NCBI RefSeq assembly: GCF_002902985.1
Contig: NZ_CP026167.1
Coordinates: 4,768,522-4,832,521, forward strand
Length of the DNA stretch: 64,000 nucleotides
DNA from: Leclercia sp. LSNIH1
GTDB taxonomy: Bacteria > Pseudomonadota > Gammaproteobacteria > Enterobacterales > Enterobacteriaceae
Direction of reading: 5' to 3'
The position numbers and the translations under genes are program-made. Numbering within the stretch: the stretch's first letter is position 1; the number at the start of each line of letters is the position of its first letter. This document shows, in pieces, positions 21,784 through 31,614 of the stretch. Under the pieces are notes generated by a model. That model was not told the DNA's origin and made no database searches. It saw nothing but the letters and a program-made list of their open reading frames with translations.

Positions 21784-21846
21784 TGCCTCCCGCGCCATCT
21801 TCGGATGGCGCAATCTACTCCTCTGACGTAAAGCAACGGACGCATC

Positions 21847-23214
21847 ATGATTAGCGTTTTCGATATTTTTAAAATTGGTATTGGTCCTTCCAGCTCGCAC
21901 ACCGTCGGGCCAATGAAAGCAGGTAAACAGTTCACGGACGATCTTATTGCGCGCGGAATACTGCACGACACCACCCGCGTGGTTGTAGATGTCTATGGCT
22001 CCCTGTCGCTGACCGGCAAAGGTCACCATACCGATATCGCCATCATTATGGGCCTGGCGGGCAACATGCCGGATAGTGTTGATATTGACGCCATCCCGGG
22101 CTTTATCCAGGACGTTAACACCCATGGCCGACTGCTGCTGGCCAACGGTGAGCATGAAGTTGAATTCCCGGTTGATCGCTGCATGAATTTCCACGCCGAC
22201 AACCTGTCGCTGCACGAAAATGGTATGCGCATCACCGCGCTGGCAGGCGACAAGGCGATTTACAGCCAAACCTATTACTCTATCGGCGGCGGTTTTATCG
22301 TCGACGAAGACCATTTTGGGCAGCCAGAGAGCGCGCCTGTCGCGGTGCCGTACCCGTATAAAACGGCTGCCGACCTTCAGCGTCATTGCCAGGAGAGCGG
22401 CCTCTCCCTCTCCGGCCTGATGATGAAAAACGAGCTGGCGCTACACAGCAAAGAGGAACTGGAGCAGCACTTTGCTAACGTCTGGGAAGTGATGCGCGGC
22501 GGTATTGAGCGCGGTATCACCACCGAGGGCGTGCTGCCCGGTAAACTGCGTGTTCCACGCCGTGCTGCGGCCCTGCGTCGTATGCTGGTGAGCAGCGATA
22601 AAACCACCAGCGATCCGATGGCGGTCGTGGACTGGATCAATATGTTCGCGCTGGCGGTGAACGAAGAGAACGCCGCGGGTGGCCGCGTAGTAACGGCCCC
22701 AACGAACGGTGCCTGCGGTATCGTTCCTGCGGTGCTGGCTTATTACGACAAGTTTATCCGCGAAGTAAACGCCAACTCACTGGCCCGCTATCTGCTGGTA
22801 ACCAGCGCCATTGGCTCGCTGTATAAGATGAACGCCTCGATCTCTGGCGCCGAAGTGGGCTGTCAGGGCGAAGTGGGCGTGGCTTGCTCCATGGCGGCAG
22901 CGGGTCTGGCAGAGCTGCTGGGCGGCAGTCCGGCGCAGGTCTGCATTGCGGCAGAAATTGGCATGGAACATAACCTCGGTCTGACCTGCGATCCGGTTGC
23001 CGGCCAGGTGCAGGTGCCCTGTATCGAGCGTAATGCCATTGCCTCCGTGAAGGCGGTGAACGCCGCACGTATGGCGCTGCGCCGCACCAGCGAGCCGCGC
23101 GTCTGCCTCGATAAAGTGATCGAGACCATGTATGAAACCGGTAAAGATATGAACGCCAAATACCGTGAAACCTCTCGCGGTGGTCTGGCGATGAAGATCG
23201 TGACCTGCGACTAA
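21847..23214 (+). CDS. sdaB: L-serine deaminase II
   Basis: SdaB is the iron-sulfur L-serine dehydratase that converts L-serine to pyruvate and ammonia. It has 455 residues, single-chain form. The N-terminal beta domain starts MISVFDIFKIGIGPSSSHTVGP. The C-terminal alpha domain holds the cluster region, with Cys in TNGACGIVPAVLAYY, GAEVGCQGEVGVACSM and LTCDPVAGQVQVPCIERN. It is cotranscribed with sdaC, and the terminator lies directly after the stop. Identity with E. coli is very high throughout. Confidence 0.98.
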   Translation: MISVFDIFKIGIGPSSSHTVGPMKAGKQFTDDLIARGILHDTTRVVVDVYGSLSLTGKGHHTDIAIIMGLAGNMPDSVDIDAIPGFIQDVNTHGRLLLANGEHEVEFPVDRCMNFHADNLSLHENGMRITALAGDKAIYSQTYYSIGGGFIVDEDHFGQPESAPVAVPYPYKTAADLQRHCQESGLSLSGLMMKNELALHSKEELEQHFANVWEVMRGGIERGITTEGVLPGKLRVPRRAAALRRMLVSSDKTTSDPMAVVDWINMFALAVNEENAAGGRVVTAPTNGACGIVPAVLAYYDKFIREVNANSLARYLLVTSAIGSLYKMNASISGAEVGCQGEVGVACSMAAAGLAELLGGSPAQVCIAAEIGMEHNLGLTCDPVAGQVQVPCIERNAIASVKAVNAARMALRRTSEPRVCLDKVIETMYETGKDMNAKYRETSRGGLAMKIVTCD

Positions 23215-23220
23215 GCCTCA

Positions 23221-23248
23221 AAAGGAGCCTTGTTTTGCGAGGCTCCTT
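23221..23248 (+). terminator. terminator after sdaB
   Basis: AAGGAGCCT and AGGCTCCTT form a nine-base stem around a short loop (TGTTTTGCG), immediately after the sdaB stop. A long T-run is missing, so the strength is uncertain. Confidence 0.65.
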
Positions 23249-23326
23249 CCCGTTCTTCCCGCCTCTCGTAGTTTCATTCTGCCGACGGTGTTACCCTTAA
23301 TCCACTGGATATAAGAGGGATTATCT

Positions 23327-24085
23327 GTGGCTGTTCATTTGCTTATTGTCGACGCGCTGAATCTTATCCGCCGCATTCATGCGGTACAGGGCACCCCCTG
23401 CAAGGATACCTGCCTGCATGCTCTGGAGCAGCTTATTCGTCACAGCCAGCCCAGCCATGCGGTTGCCGTTTTTGACGATGAAGCCCGCAACAGCGGCTGG
23501 CGTCACCAGCGTCTGCCGGATTACAAAGCTGGCCGCGCGCCGATGCCGGACGATCTGCACGCCGAAATGCCTGTGATACGCGCCGCCTTTGAGCAGCGAG
23601 GGGTTCCCTGCTGGGGTGCTGAGGGCAACGAAGCCGACGATCTCGCGGCGACTCTGGCGGTCAAAGTGGCCAGTGCAGGCCATCAGGCTACCATTGTTTC
23701 GACAGACAAAGGCTATTGTCAGCTGCTTTCCCCTACCATTCGCATTCGCGACTATTTTCAGAAACGCTGGCTCGACGCGCCCTTTATCGCCAGTGAGTTT
23801 GGCGTATCACCCCAGCAGCTGCCGGATTACTGGGGACTGGCGGGGATCAGCAGCTCAAGGGTGCCGGGCGTGGCGGGCATTGGCCCGAAAAGTGCCGCCC
23901 AACTGCTGGCTGATTTTCAGGATCTGGAAGGGATTTACGCCCGTCTGGATGAGGTGCCGGAGAAGTGGCGCAAAAAGCTGGAGGCGCACAAAGAGATGGC
24001 CTTTATCTGCCGGGACGTGGCGCGATTGCAGACGGATTTACAGCTAGACGGGAATTTGCAGCAGCTCAGGTTAGAGCGAGTGTGA
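23327..24085 (+). CDS. xni: flap endonuclease Xni
   Basis: Xni (YgdG, ExoIX) is a structure-specific flap endonuclease related to the 5'-nuclease domain of DNA polymerase I. The start is GTG at 23327 ([16 protein letters not shown]), preceded by AGAGGG; 252 residues (E. coli 251). Metal-binding acidic residues occur in [25 protein letters not shown] and [11 protein letters not shown]. The helix-hairpin-helix region is [14 protein letters not shown]. In K-12 the fucose operon follows; here a BIME and then rlmM, on the other strand, come next. Confidence 0.95.
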   Translation: MAVHLLIVDALNLIRRIHAVQGTPCKDTCLHALEQLIRHSQPSHAVAVFDDEARNSGWRHQRLPDYKAGRAPMPDDLHAEMPVIRAAFEQRGVPCWGAEGNEADDLAATLAVKVASAGHQATIVSTDKGYCQLLSPTIRIRDYFQKRWLDAPFIASEFGVSPQQLPDYWGLAGISSSRVPGVAGIGPKSAAQLLADFQDLEGIYARLDEVPEKWRKKLEAHKEMAFICRDVARLQTDLQLDGNLQQLRLERV

Positions 24086-24090
24086 CGTCA

Positions 24091-24168
24091 TGCCCGGAGG
24101 CGCTGCGCTTACCGGGCCTGCGGGACGAGGGGTGTTGTAGGCCCGGTAAGCGTAGCGCCTCCGGGCGT
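24091..24168. repeat. BIME: paired inverted REP elements
   Basis: GCCCGGAGGCGCTGCGCTTACC at the left is repeated in inverted form at 24137-24168, where AGGCCCGGTAAGCG begins the right copy. The 28-base arms differ by a single base. It fills the gap between the convergent genes xni and rlmM and probably forms a stable RNA end for both. It lies where K-12 has the fucose genes. Confidence 0.9.
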
Positions 24169-24176
24169 TGTACAGA

Positions 24177-25277
24177 TTACCGCTCGTCGCGACGGCCACC
24201 TACGGCAGCCCACCAGCGGCGTACATGCACGGTAACCTCTTCGCGGTCGTGGTACAGTTGACGCGCCTGGATCTCCGCATTGATGCCATGCTCTGCAAGC
24301 TGGGTCTGGATGTATGCCAGGTTCTGGGAAACCTCTTCGTAGCGCTTTTTCATCGGGAGCTTGAGGTTGAAAATCGCCTCGCGGCACCAGCCGTTGACCA
24401 GCCAGGTAGCCATCAGCGCGGCCACCTTGGCCGGCTTTTCTACCATATCGCACACCAGCCACGAGATGTTATTGCGGTTCGGACGATAGCGGAAACCATC
24501 CTCGCGCAGCCAGGTCACCTGGCCTGTGTCCATCAGGCTTTGCGCAATCGGGCCATTATCAATGGAGTAGACCCACATGTTGCGTTTCACCAGCTGATAG
24601 GTCCAGCCCCCCGGACAGGCCCCCAGATCCACCGCATACATCCCGTTTGCCAGACGCTCATCCCACTCGTCGGCCGGAATAAAGATATGGAACGCCTCTT
24701 CCAGCTTGAGGGTGGAACGGCTCGGCGCGTCGGACGGGAACTTAAGACGCGGGATCCCCATGTAAAACGGCGAATTGTTGGTGGTATAGGAATACCCGGC
24801 GTAGCAACAGCCCGGGGCGATAAAGAAGACATGCACCACCGGACGCTTTGGCGTCTCGTAGTTGGTCAGCACGCCGCTGTCACGCAGTGCGGCGCGCAGC
24901 GGCACGGTGAATTTGCGGCAGAACTTCATCAGCTCTTTGCTTTCGTTAGTATCGGCCACCTCAACGCGCAGCTCACCGCCCTTCTCCACAACGCCCTGCA
25001 GCATACCGGCAATAGGGGTAATACGATCCTCTGGCGGCAGATCCTGCAGCAGCTCACCAGCCACAAACATCTGACGGGCAAAAATCAGCGAGCTGAACGG
25101 CAGTTCGCGAACCAGTTTATCGGCATCTTCGGGCTGATAGCATTCGAAAACAACGTAGCCCGCATTCTCTTTCACGCGAGCGAAACCAAAGACTTCACGC
25201 TTCGCGGCTTTATCAGTAATTTCCGCGGCACACTCTTTTTCAAAGCCCGGGCGACAATATAAGACAACTTTATTCAT
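24177..25277 (-). CDS. rlmM: 23S rRNA (cytidine-2498-2'-O) methyltransferase RlmM
   Basis: RlmM (YgdE) methylates the ribose of C2498 of 23S rRNA. It has 366 residues from the ATG at 25275-25277 ([17 protein letters not shown]); the TTG two codons upstream is not used in E. coli. An N-terminal THUMP-like domain is followed by an FtsJ-type SAM domain with [18 protein letters not shown]. The tetrad residues include Lys in LKLEEAFH, Asp in VCDMVEKP and Lys in [12 protein letters not shown]. The start overlaps the end of ygdD by eight bases, as in a tight two-gene unit. Confidence 0.97.
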   Translation of the reverse strand: MNKVVLYCRPGFEKECAAEITDKAAKREVFGFARVKENAGYVVFECYQPEDADKLVRELPFSSLIFARQMFVAGELLQDLPPEDRITPIAGMLQGVVEKGGELRVEVADTNESKELMKFCRKFTVPLRAALRDSGVLTNYETPKRPVVHVFFIAPGCCYAGYSYTTNNSPFYMGIPRLKFPSDAPSRSTLKLEEAFHIFIPADEWDERLANGMYAVDLGACPGGWTYQLVKRNMWVYSIDNGPIAQSLMDTGQVTWLREDGFRYRPNRNNISWLVCDMVEKPAKVAALMATWLVNGWCREAIFNLKLPMKKRYEEVSQNLAYIQTQLAEHGINAEIQARQLYHDREEVTVHVRRWWAAVGGRRDER

Positions 25278-25665
25278 GAACAACGCCCTTGCGTTTCAGA
25301 CGGAACGAACCGATTAACATTAATACCCACCCGACCAGGAAGCTGACGCCGCCCACCGGGGTAACAAACGCCCACAGGCGTAAATGCGACAGCGCAAGGC
25401 AATAGAGGCTACCGCTGAACAACACGGTGCCCAGCGCCATAAATACGCTGCTCCAGTAAAACCAGATGCTGATGCGACGCTGCATCGCCACAGCCAGTCC
25501 GAAGATTGCCAGGGTATGAAACGCCTGATATTCCAGACCGGTATGGATCCAGCCCATCTCCACCACACCCAGGGATTTGCGTAATACATGTGCGCCAAAG
25601 GCGCCCAGCGCAACAAAAATAAAGCCACTCACCGCGGCGAAAATCAGCATAAAACGGCTGGTCAT
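25270..25665 (-). CDS. ygdD: DUF423 inner-membrane protein YgdD
   Basis: A 131-residue membrane protein of the UPF0382/DUF423 family; function unknown. It is built of four hydrophobic helices: [21 protein letters not shown], the [13 protein letters not shown] region, the [15 protein letters not shown] region, and a final helix before KRKGVVHE. The length equals that of E. coli YgdD. It lies between gcvA and rlmM on the same strand and overlaps rlmM by eight bases, so it is probably translated together with it. Confidence 0.95.
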   Translation of the reverse strand: MTSRFMLIFAAVSGFIFVALGAFGAHVLRKSLGVVEMGWIHTGLEYQAFHTLAIFGLAVAMQRRISIWFYWSSVFMALGTVLFSGSLYCLALSHLRLWAFVTPVGGVSFLVGWVLMLIGSFRLKRKGVVHE

Positions 25666-25710
25666 GTTTCTGTCCTGAAGTTATGCGCGCCCTGCACGCA
25701 AAAGAAAGTA

Positions 25711-26625
25711 TTACTCGTACCGAAAGCGGAATTTTTCTTGCTCGTTGGCCGCCTTTGCCAGGATCCACTGGCGAAACGCGGCTATTTTACCCAGTTCTGC
25801 CTGACTGTCATGACAAACCAGATAAAATGCGTTCTTGCTGACCAAAACATCATTAAAAGGGCAGACCAGGCGGCCAGCCTCAATTTCGGACTGCGCCATC
25901 ACGTTGTTTGCCAACGCCACGCCCTGTCCGTGGATGGCAGCCTGTAACACCATCGCACTGTGGCTGAAGATGGGCCCCTGCTGCACATTGATATGGTTAA
26001 GACCGAGCTGCCGGGTATACGTTTGCCAGTCGCGGCGAGAAGCATCATGCAAAAGCGTGTGTTGCGCCAGATTGTCCGGCGTTTTTAACGCTTTTTCGCC
26101 TGTTAAGAGTAGTGGCGAGCAGACCGGCAGCAAATATTCTGCGTACAATTTTTCAACACGTAGCCCTGGCCAGTTGCCCCGGCCATAAAAAATCGCTACG
26201 TCGACATCGTCTGCCAGCTTCTCTTCCTGACGGTCGACCGCCTGGATGCGAACGTCGATTCCCGGATAAGCTGAGTTAAAGCTTGAGAGTCTCGGCACCA
26301 GCCATTGAATGGCAAAACTTGGCAATAAACTGACCGTCAGTGCCCCTTTGGCACTGCGCGCCTGCAGCTTACGGGTAGCCTCGGTAAGCTGGGAAAATAT
26401 CTCTTTGATATCCTGAAAATAGCTCTGCCCCTCTTCCGTCAGAAGCAGGGAACGGTTGCGGCGGCGGAACAGCTTGAGGCCCAGAAAATCCTCAAGGGAC
26501 TTGATTTGATGACTGACTGCGGCCTGCGTCACAAAAAGCTCATCGGCCGCGCGCGTGAAGCTCAGATGGCGCGCAGCAGCATCAAATACACGTAATGCAT
26601 TAAGTGGTGGTAATCGCTTGGACAT
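25711..26625 (-). CDS. gcvA: glycine cleavage system regulator GcvA
   Basis: GcvA is the LysR-type regulator that activates the gcvTHP glycine cleavage operon and the small RNA gcvB when glycine is present, and represses with GcvR/PurR otherwise. It has 304 residues (E. coli 305). The helix-turn-helix is RLPPLNALRVFDAAARH, then SFTRAADELFVTQAAVSHQ. The effector domain begins near AKGALTVSLLPSFAI. It diverges from gcvB, sharing a 128-base control region, the classic arrangement. Confidence 0.98.
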   Translation of the reverse strand: MSKRLPPLNALRVFDAAARHLSFTRAADELFVTQAAVSHQIKSLEDFLGLKLFRRRNRSLLLTEEGQSYFQDIKEIFSQLTEATRKLQARSAKGALTVSLLPSFAIQWLVPRLSSFNSAYPGIDVRIQAVDRQEEKLADDVDVAIFYGRGNWPGLRVEKLYAEYLLPVCSPLLLTGEKALKTPDNLAQHTLLHDASRRDWQTYTRQLGLNHINVQQGPIFSHSAMVLQAAIHGQGVALANNVMAQSEIEAGRLVCPFNDVLVSKNAFYLVCHDSQAELGKIAAFRQWILAKAANEQEKFRFRYE

Positions 26626-26681
26626 GGTTATCTGGCTTAGATGTTAACAGCTTTTAACAAACAGGAAACAACGTTTAACCT

Positions 26682-26747
26682 ATTAGTTTTTTTTATCTGA
26701 GCCATTATAAATTGTCCGTTGAGGAACTACCAGCAAATACCTATAGT
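26682..26747 (+). promoter_or_regulatory. gcvB promoter with candidate GcvA box
   Basis: TTGAGG at 26719-26724 and TATAGT at 26742-26747 are spaced by 17 bases and place the start at about 26754. ATTAG at 26682-26686, the complement of the GcvA box CTAAT, lies about 70 bases upstream of that start, where GcvA is known to bind in E. coli. Confidence 0.7.
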
Positions 26748-26753
26748 GGCGGC

Positions 26754-26962
26754 ACTTCCTGAGCCGGAACGAAAAGCTTTTTTTTGGAATGCGTGTTCTG
26801 ATGGGCTTTTGGCTTACGGTTGTGATGTTGTGTTGTTGTGTTTGCAATTGGTCTGCGATTCAGACCACGGTAGGAAAACTACCACCTTTTCACTTCCTGT
26901 ACATTTACCCTGTCTGTCCATAGTGATTAATGTAGCACCGCCCAATTGCGGTGCTTTTTTTT
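26754..26962 (+). ncRNA. gcvB: GcvB small RNA
   Basis: GcvB is an Hfq-dependent RNA that represses many amino-acid and peptide transport mRNAs. The RNA starts ACTTCCTGAGCCGGAACG. It contains the GU-rich R1 seed region (TGTGATGTTGTGTTGTTGTG, 26821-26840) and the conserved ACATTTACCCTGTCTGTCC segment, and ends with the terminator GCACCGC/GCGGTGC plus eight Ts, about 209 nucleotides. Compared with my recollection of the E. coli sequence there are two changes: an eight-T run near the 5' end (26778-26785), and a broken T-run after the first internal hairpin GGTAG/CTACC. Confidence 0.97.
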
Positions 26963-26975
26963 GTCTGCTGTATCC

Positions 26976-27203
26976 TTACTTATTCAGCTCAACCATCTCT
27001 TTCACATCACTACGGTTAATCTGCTGTTTATTCCCGTTAGCATCCTTATACGAGATCATGCCGGTATCATTATCAGTTTGCGGCTTACCTTCTGATACGA
27101 TAGAGCGGCCATCGTTAGTGTGCATGACATAGTTGTTGCCAGAACAGGCGCTCAGGGCAAAGGTAAGCATACAGGCAGAGGCGATTGCGATAGTCTTTTT
27201 CAT
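26976..27203 (-). CDS. ygdI: YgdI family lipoprotein
   Basis: A 75-residue lipoprotein of the YgdI/YgdR (DUF903) family; function unknown. The signal peptide MKKTIAIASACMLTFALSAC ends in a lipobox, LSAC, so Cys20 becomes lipidated. The mature part YVMHTNDGRSIVSEGKP, then DTGMISYKDANGN, is a small SH3-like beta fold. The start at 27201-27203 is preferred to the upstream ATG because it places the signal peptide at the N-terminus. The gene ends 13 bases from the gcvB terminator, facing it. A paralogue, ygdR, lies 27 kb away in this window. Confidence 0.95.
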   Translation of the reverse strand: MKKTIAIASACMLTFALSACSGNNYVMHTNDGRSIVSEGKPQTDNDTGMISYKDANGNKQQINRSDVKEMVELNK

Positions 27204-27395
27204 TTTCTTCTCCTTCAGCAATTAATGCTATTTCAAGCGTGTTTATTAACAGGCTAAGACATTCTCCTGACTCTATTTCAGCATAACCTGCTTCGTCTGT
27301 TGCGCCAGGATAAACAGACAATTCCGATAGAGATCAACCTTCTTGCCCTGCTGCGGAATTTGCGCGACGATCTCATCATCACGAAGAGGAATTCC

Positions 27396-28601
27396 ATGAA
27401 CGCATTCAGCCCTGCCCATTTTCGCGCCCAGTTTCCGGCCCTGGCCGATGCCGGTGTCTATCTTGATAGCGCTGCGACAGCCCTTAAGCCTCAGGCAGTG
27501 ATTGAGGCCACCAACCAGTTTTACAGCCTGAGCGCTGGCAATGTGCATCGCAGCCAGTTTACCGAGGCGCAGCGCTTAACCGCACGCTATGAAGCGGCGC
27601 GCGATCAGGTTGCCCGTCTGCTTAACGCTGAAAGCGGCAAAAATATTGTCTGGACGCGGGGCACCACCGAAGCCATCAACATGGTGGCGCAATGTTATGC
27701 CCGCCAACGCCTGCAGCCGGGCGATGAGATTATCGTCAGCGAGGCGGAGCACCACGCTAATCTCGTGCCGTGGCTGATGGTGGCCGAACAGACCGGCGCA
27801 AAGGTGGTTAAGCTCCCGATTGGCACAGACTGCCTGGCGGATGTGGCTCGCCTGCCTGAGCTGATCACCCCGCGTAGCCGCATTCTCGCGCTCGGGCAGA
27901 TGTCCAACGTCACCGGCGGCTGCCCGGATCTGGCCCGCGCCATCCGCCTCGCCCATGAGAGCGGGATGGTGGTGATGGTGGATGGCGCCCAGGGTGTGGT
28001 CCACTTCCCGGCGGACGTACAGCAGCTGGATATCGATTTCTATGCCTTCTCCGCACATAAGCTGTACGGTCCTACCGGTATTGGCGCACTGTACGGCAAA
28101 GCGGCGCTGCTGGAGGAGATGACCCCGTGGCTCGGCGGCGGCAAGATGATCACCGAGGTGACTTTCGAGGGCTTTAAAACTCAGCAGGTGCCTTATCGTC
28201 TGGAAGCCGGGACGCCAAATGTCGCAGGCGTCATTGGCCTGAGCGCGGCGCTGGAGTGGCTGGCGGATCTCGATCTGCAACAGGCAGAGAGCTGGAGCCG
28301 CGGGCTGGCAACGCTGGCGGAAGAGGCGCTGAAACAACGCCCCGGTTTTCGCTCCTTCCGGGTACAGGATTCGAGCCTGCTGGCATTCGATTTTGCCGGG
28401 GTTCATCACAGCGACATGGTGACGCTGCTGGCGGAGTATGGCATTGCCCTGCGCGCCGGCCAGCATTGCGCCCAGCCGCTGCTGGCGGCGCTGGGCGTCA
28501 ACGGCACGTTGCGCGCCTCGTTTGCTCCCTATAACACCCAAAGCGATGTCGACGCGCTAGTTGCCGCCGTCGATCGCGCTCTAGCTTTACTGGTGGATTA
28601 A
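27396..28601 (+). CDS. csdA: cysteine sulfinate desulfinase / cysteine desulfurase CsdA
   Basis: CsdA is a PLP-dependent group II (SufS-like) cysteine desulfurase that passes sulfur to CsdE and TcdA-linked pathways. It has 401 residues from the ATG at 27396, matching E. coli; the longer in-frame extension lacks homology. PLP-binding features are [22 protein letters not shown], the aspartate in [11 protein letters not shown] and the Schiff-base lysine in [13 protein letters not shown]. The catalytic cysteine is in [12 protein letters not shown]. It overlaps csdE by one base (TAATG). Confidence 0.97.
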   Translation: MNAFSPAHFRAQFPALADAGVYLDSAATALKPQAVIEATNQFYSLSAGNVHRSQFTEAQRLTARYEAARDQVARLLNAESGKNIVWTRGTTEAINMVAQCYARQRLQPGDEIIVSEAEHHANLVPWLMVAEQTGAKVVKLPIGTDCLADVARLPELITPRSRILALGQMSNVTGGCPDLARAIRLAHESGMVVMVDGAQGVVHFPADVQQLDIDFYAFSAHKLYGPTGIGALYGKAALLEEMTPWLGGGKMITEVTFEGFKTQQVPYRLEAGTPNVAGVIGLSAALEWLADLDLQQAESWSRGLATLAEEALKQRPGFRSFRVQDSSLLAFDFAGVHHSDMVTLLAEYGIALRAGQHCAQPLLAALGVNGTLRASFAPYNTQSDVDALVAAVDRALALLVD

Positions 28602-29041
28602 TGACAAGCCCAACCCTGGCCGGACATCCGTTCGGCACCGTCATCACTGAAGAGACGTTAAAACAGACCTTTGCCCCGCTGACCCAGTGGGAAGACAAAT
28701 ATCGCCAGCTGATCCTGCTGGGCAAGCAGCTCCCTGCGCTGTCCGATGAACTCAAAACGCAGGCGAAAGAGATCCCCGGCTGCGAGAACCGCGTCTGGCT
28801 TGGCGTTACAAAAATTGGGGATAAGCTGCATTTTTATGGCGACAGCGAAGGACGGATTGTTCGCGGCTTGCTGGCCGTGCTGCTGACGGCCATTGAGGGG
28901 AAAAGCGCCGCGCAGATCCTGGAGGAGAACCCGCTGGCGCTGTTCGATGCGCTGGGGCTACGCGGCCAGCTTAGCGCCTCGCGCAGCCAGGGGCTGGCTG
29001 CGCTCAGTGACGCGGTACTGGAAGCGGCGCGTCAGGCCTGA
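28601..29041 (+). CDS. csdE: sulfur acceptor protein CsdE
   Basis: CsdE takes the persulfide from CsdA and stimulates its activity; it is a SufE-fold protein. It has 146 residues (E. coli 147). The acceptor cysteine is in the conserved motif [11 protein letters not shown] at about residue 61. The region [21 protein letters not shown] is typical of the SufE family. It starts inside the csdA stop codon and ends overlapping the 3' end of tcdA by ten bases in convergent orientation. Confidence 0.96.
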   Translation: MTSPTLAGHPFGTVITEETLKQTFAPLTQWEDKYRQLILLGKQLPALSDELKTQAKEIPGCENRVWLGVTKIGDKLHFYGDSEGRIVRGLLAVLLTAIEGKSAAQILEENPLALFDALGLRGQLSASRSQGLAALSDAVLEAARQA

Positions 29042-29838
29042 CGTTCCGCCTTCGCCATCATCTTTTTCAGCGCATGAGAGACGGCGATAAAACCAAAGCT
29101 CGCGGTCACCATCGTGGCCGCGCCAAACCCGGAGGCACAATCCATCCGTTTTGGCCCTTCCGCACTGCTTTTCATGGCGCAGACTGAACCGTCCGCTTGC
29201 GGATAGACCAGCGCTTCCGTTGAAAAGACGCAGTCGATGCCGAGCTTGCCTTTGCTGTTTTTCACCACGCCAAAATCGCTTTTCAGACGCTCGCGCAGCT
29301 TGGCCGCGAGCGGATCCTGAATGGTTTTCGCCAGGTCCGTCACCTGGATCTGCGTCGGGTCGATCTGCCCGCCCGCGCCGCCGGTGGTCACCAGCGGCAC
29401 TTTATTGCGGCGACACCAGGCGATCAGCGCCGCTTTCGGGCGCACGCTGTCGATGGCGTCAATCACGTAGCTGTAGCCAGCTCCCATATACTGCGCCACG
29501 TTATCGGCGGTCACAAAATCATCAATGACGGTGACGCGACACTCCGGGTTGATCTGGCGAATGCGATCCGCCATCACCTCTGACTTCGCCAGCCCGACGC
29601 TGTCGCGCAGGGCGTGGATCTGCCGGTTAGTGTTGGTGACGCAGACGTCGTCCATGTCGATAAGCGTAATGGCGCCGATCCCGGTTCGTGCCAGCGCTTC
29701 CGCTGCCCATGAGCCGACGCCGCCAATGCCGACCACGCAGATGTGCGCATCGGCAAACAGTTGCAGGGCTTTTTCACCATATAAACGTGCGGTGCCACCA
29801 AAACGCTGGCGCCAGGCTTCGCTCATTACCACAGACAT
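29032..29838 (-). CDS. tcdA: tRNA threonylcarbamoyladenosine dehydratase TcdA
   Basis: TcdA (CsdL) is an E1-like ATP-dependent enzyme that cyclises t6A37 in tRNA to ct6A. It works with the CsdA-CsdE sulfur relay. It has 268 residues, as in E. coli. The nucleotide-binding motif [20 protein letters not shown] and the adjacent [14 protein letters not shown] are of the ThiF/MoeB type. Conserved cysteines appear in DCVFSTEAL and [10 protein letters not shown]. It faces csdE, with a ten-base 3' overlap. Confidence 0.97.
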   Translation of the reverse strand: MSVVMSEAWRQRFGGTARLYGEKALQLFADAHICVVGIGGVGSWAAEALARTGIGAITLIDMDDVCVTNTNRQIHALRDSVGLAKSEVMADRIRQINPECRVTVIDDFVTADNVAQYMGAGYSYVIDAIDSVRPKAALIAWCRRNKVPLVTTGGAGGQIDPTQIQVTDLAKTIQDPLAAKLRERLKSDFGVVKNSKGKLGIDCVFSTEALVYPQADGSVCAMKSSAEGPKRMDCASGFGAATMVTASFGFIAVSHALKKMMAKAERQA

Positions 29839-29908
29839 AAGACCTCAGATGTAAAAAGGGTGAGAGTTACCCCTCACCCCGGAAAACATAGCGTCAATAT
29901 TACCACAC

Positions 29909-31006
29909 TCAGCCGCTAAAGACGTTGCCCGTACTTGCGGCAGTTTTCAGCACCCACACGCGGCCGTAATGGTTATACCAGCCCGCGCGGTGGCCGGCAT
30001 CGGCGCCAATGCCCTGATAGATATCAAAGTGCTGGCCTTTAATCGCGCCACCCACATCCAGCGCCACCATCAGGCGCAGCTCGTACTGGCCGCTGAATTT
30101 GCCTTCGTTATTCAACAGCGGGACTTCGGCCAGCAGCGTGGTACCCGGCGGGATCACTGTCTTGTCAGAGGCGACCGACGCGCGGCCAATCAGCGGCACC
30201 GCGCTGGCGCCTTTCACCGGGGCAAAGTTTTGCGGTTTGAAGAAGACAAACGACGGGTTCTGCTCAAGCAGCTCACGCACTTCATATTCGCTGTGCTTCT
30301 CCCCCCACTCGCGGATCGCCTGCATCGACATATCTTCGCGTTTCACTTCTCCGCGATCGATCAGCACTTTACCGATACTGCGGTAGGCATGGCCGTTTTT
30401 ACCCGCATAGCTGAAGAAGTTAAGCGGGCTGCCGTCGCCAAAATCGATATAGCCGCTGCCCTGCACATCCATGATGAAGTTATCCATCAGCGAGTTGCTG
30501 TAAGCGAGGACATAGTTGTCGCTCAGCGCGCCCGAGTAGATTTCGGCCCGGGACGGCAGGCGGCCACGTTTTGGCGGCATGCGGTAGATAGGGTATTTGA
30601 ACTCACCCTGAGCGGTATGGCGGGCTTGTACCACCGGGGTGTAGTAGCCGGTAAACTGGACGTTACCGTAGTTATCGGTGCCCTCCATCTGCCAGGCATC
30701 AATGCCGAACTGGCGCATGGTGCGGGTATCGCCCCCGGCGCGTAGCCAGTCCTGTACTGCGTTATAGACGGCGTTCTGCGAGCCATACAGCCGCGGCGAT
30801 GCGGTGCGGATCTGGCTTACCTGCTCCGCGAAGTCACCGCCATTGATGGGTGCACCCACGGCATCCGGCTGGTTTACTAAAGAGAAAGGCTGGGTCAGTT
30901 TCCCGTCTTTATATTGCTGACCGCGATCGGTCGGTTTGGAGGAACAGGCGGCGAGGATTGCTACCATTGCGCCTGTCATCAGATACTTCGCCCAACGTCC
31001 TTTCAT
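29909..31006 (-). CDS. mltA: membrane-bound lytic murein transglycosylase A
   Basis: MltA is an outer-membrane lipoprotein that cleaves murein glycan strands with formation of 1,6-anhydro ends. It has 365 residues from ATG 31004-31006 (MKGRWAKYLM), the E. coli length. The lipobox is ILAAC. The MltA domain includes FTGYYTPVVQARHT, with the catalytic Asp in the later 3D domain (RLMVALDVGGAIKGQHFDIYQG). It diverges from the initiator tRNA cluster. Confidence 0.97.
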   Translation of the reverse strand: MKGRWAKYLMTGAMVAILAACSSKPTDRGQQYKDGKLTQPFSLVNQPDAVGAPINGGDFAEQVSQIRTASPRLYGSQNAVYNAVQDWLRAGGDTRTMRQFGIDAWQMEGTDNYGNVQFTGYYTPVVQARHTAQGEFKYPIYRMPPKRGRLPSRAEIYSGALSDNYVLAYSNSLMDNFIMDVQGSGYIDFGDGSPLNFFSYAGKNGHAYRSIGKVLIDRGEVKREDMSMQAIREWGEKHSEYEVRELLEQNPSFVFFKPQNFAPVKGASAVPLIGRASVASDKTVIPPGTTLLAEVPLLNNEGKFSGQYELRLMVALDVGGAIKGQHFDIYQGIGADAGHRAGWYNHYGRVWVLKTAASTGNVFSG

Positions 31007-31172
31007 ATATCCCATCTTCAAGTTGCCCCATTCTGCGCAACGAAGATAACAAACCGGCAAAGGTATTGAAATGCGATTGCCTCCCCTTAGGCAAATTTTG
31101 CGTAAAAAACAGCCAAATCGACGGCAGAGCAGGCAATTCAACGTCTAATTTGGTGATTTTTACGAAAAAGGG

Positions 31173-31200
31173 TTGCAACAAAAAGTCAGCAGAGTATAGT
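31173..31200 (+). promoter_or_regulatory. promoter of the tRNA-fMet cluster
   Basis: TTGCAA at 31173-31178 and TATAGT at 31195-31200 with a 16-base spacer are followed by a GC-rich discriminator (GCGC), typical of stable RNA promoters under stringent control. The mature tRNA begins 14 bases after the -10 element. Confidence 0.75.
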
Positions 31201-31213
31201 GCGCATCCACGGA

Positions 31214-31290
<77 letters not shown>

Positions 31291-31324
31291 ATTAAAATTT
31301 GATGAAGTACAAGCAGTACGGTGA

Positions 31325-31401
<77 letters not shown>

Positions 31402-31434
31402 ATCAAATTTGAAGAAGTAGAAGCAGTACGGTGC

Positions 31435-31511
<77 letters not shown>

Positions 31512-31526
31512 ACACTTCTTAAAACA

Positions 31527-31555
31527 ATAAACACCCTTCCGGGTGTTTTTTTGTT
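31527..31555 (+). terminator. terminator of the tRNA-fMet operon
   Basis: AAACACCC and GGGTGTTT form a stem with a short loop (TTCC), followed by a long T-rich run. It follows the last tRNA gene directly. Confidence 0.9.
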
Positions 31556-31573
31556 TTTGTCGTCAGCCCACCC

Positions 31574-31606
31574 GTAGGCCCGCGCAGGCGCAGCGCCGCC
31601 GGGCAG
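31574..31606. repeat. REP-like element
   Basis: GTAGGCCCGCGCAGGCG followed by CAGCGCCGCCGGGC is a REP-type palindrome between the tRNA terminator and the end of amiC. Confidence 0.75.
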
Positions 31607-31614
31607 TGTTGATC

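Noticed and set aside
20719..22386. 555-residue open frame on the minus strand across sdaC and sdaB
   Set aside because: It lies exactly antisense to two well-conserved genes, is rich in Gln, His and Arg as expected of a codon shadow, and has no recognisable domain or ribosome-binding site.
31007..31141. Longer N-terminus for MltA
   Set aside because: It would place the lipobox about 65 residues into the protein; the start at 31004-31006 gives a normal lipoprotein signal.
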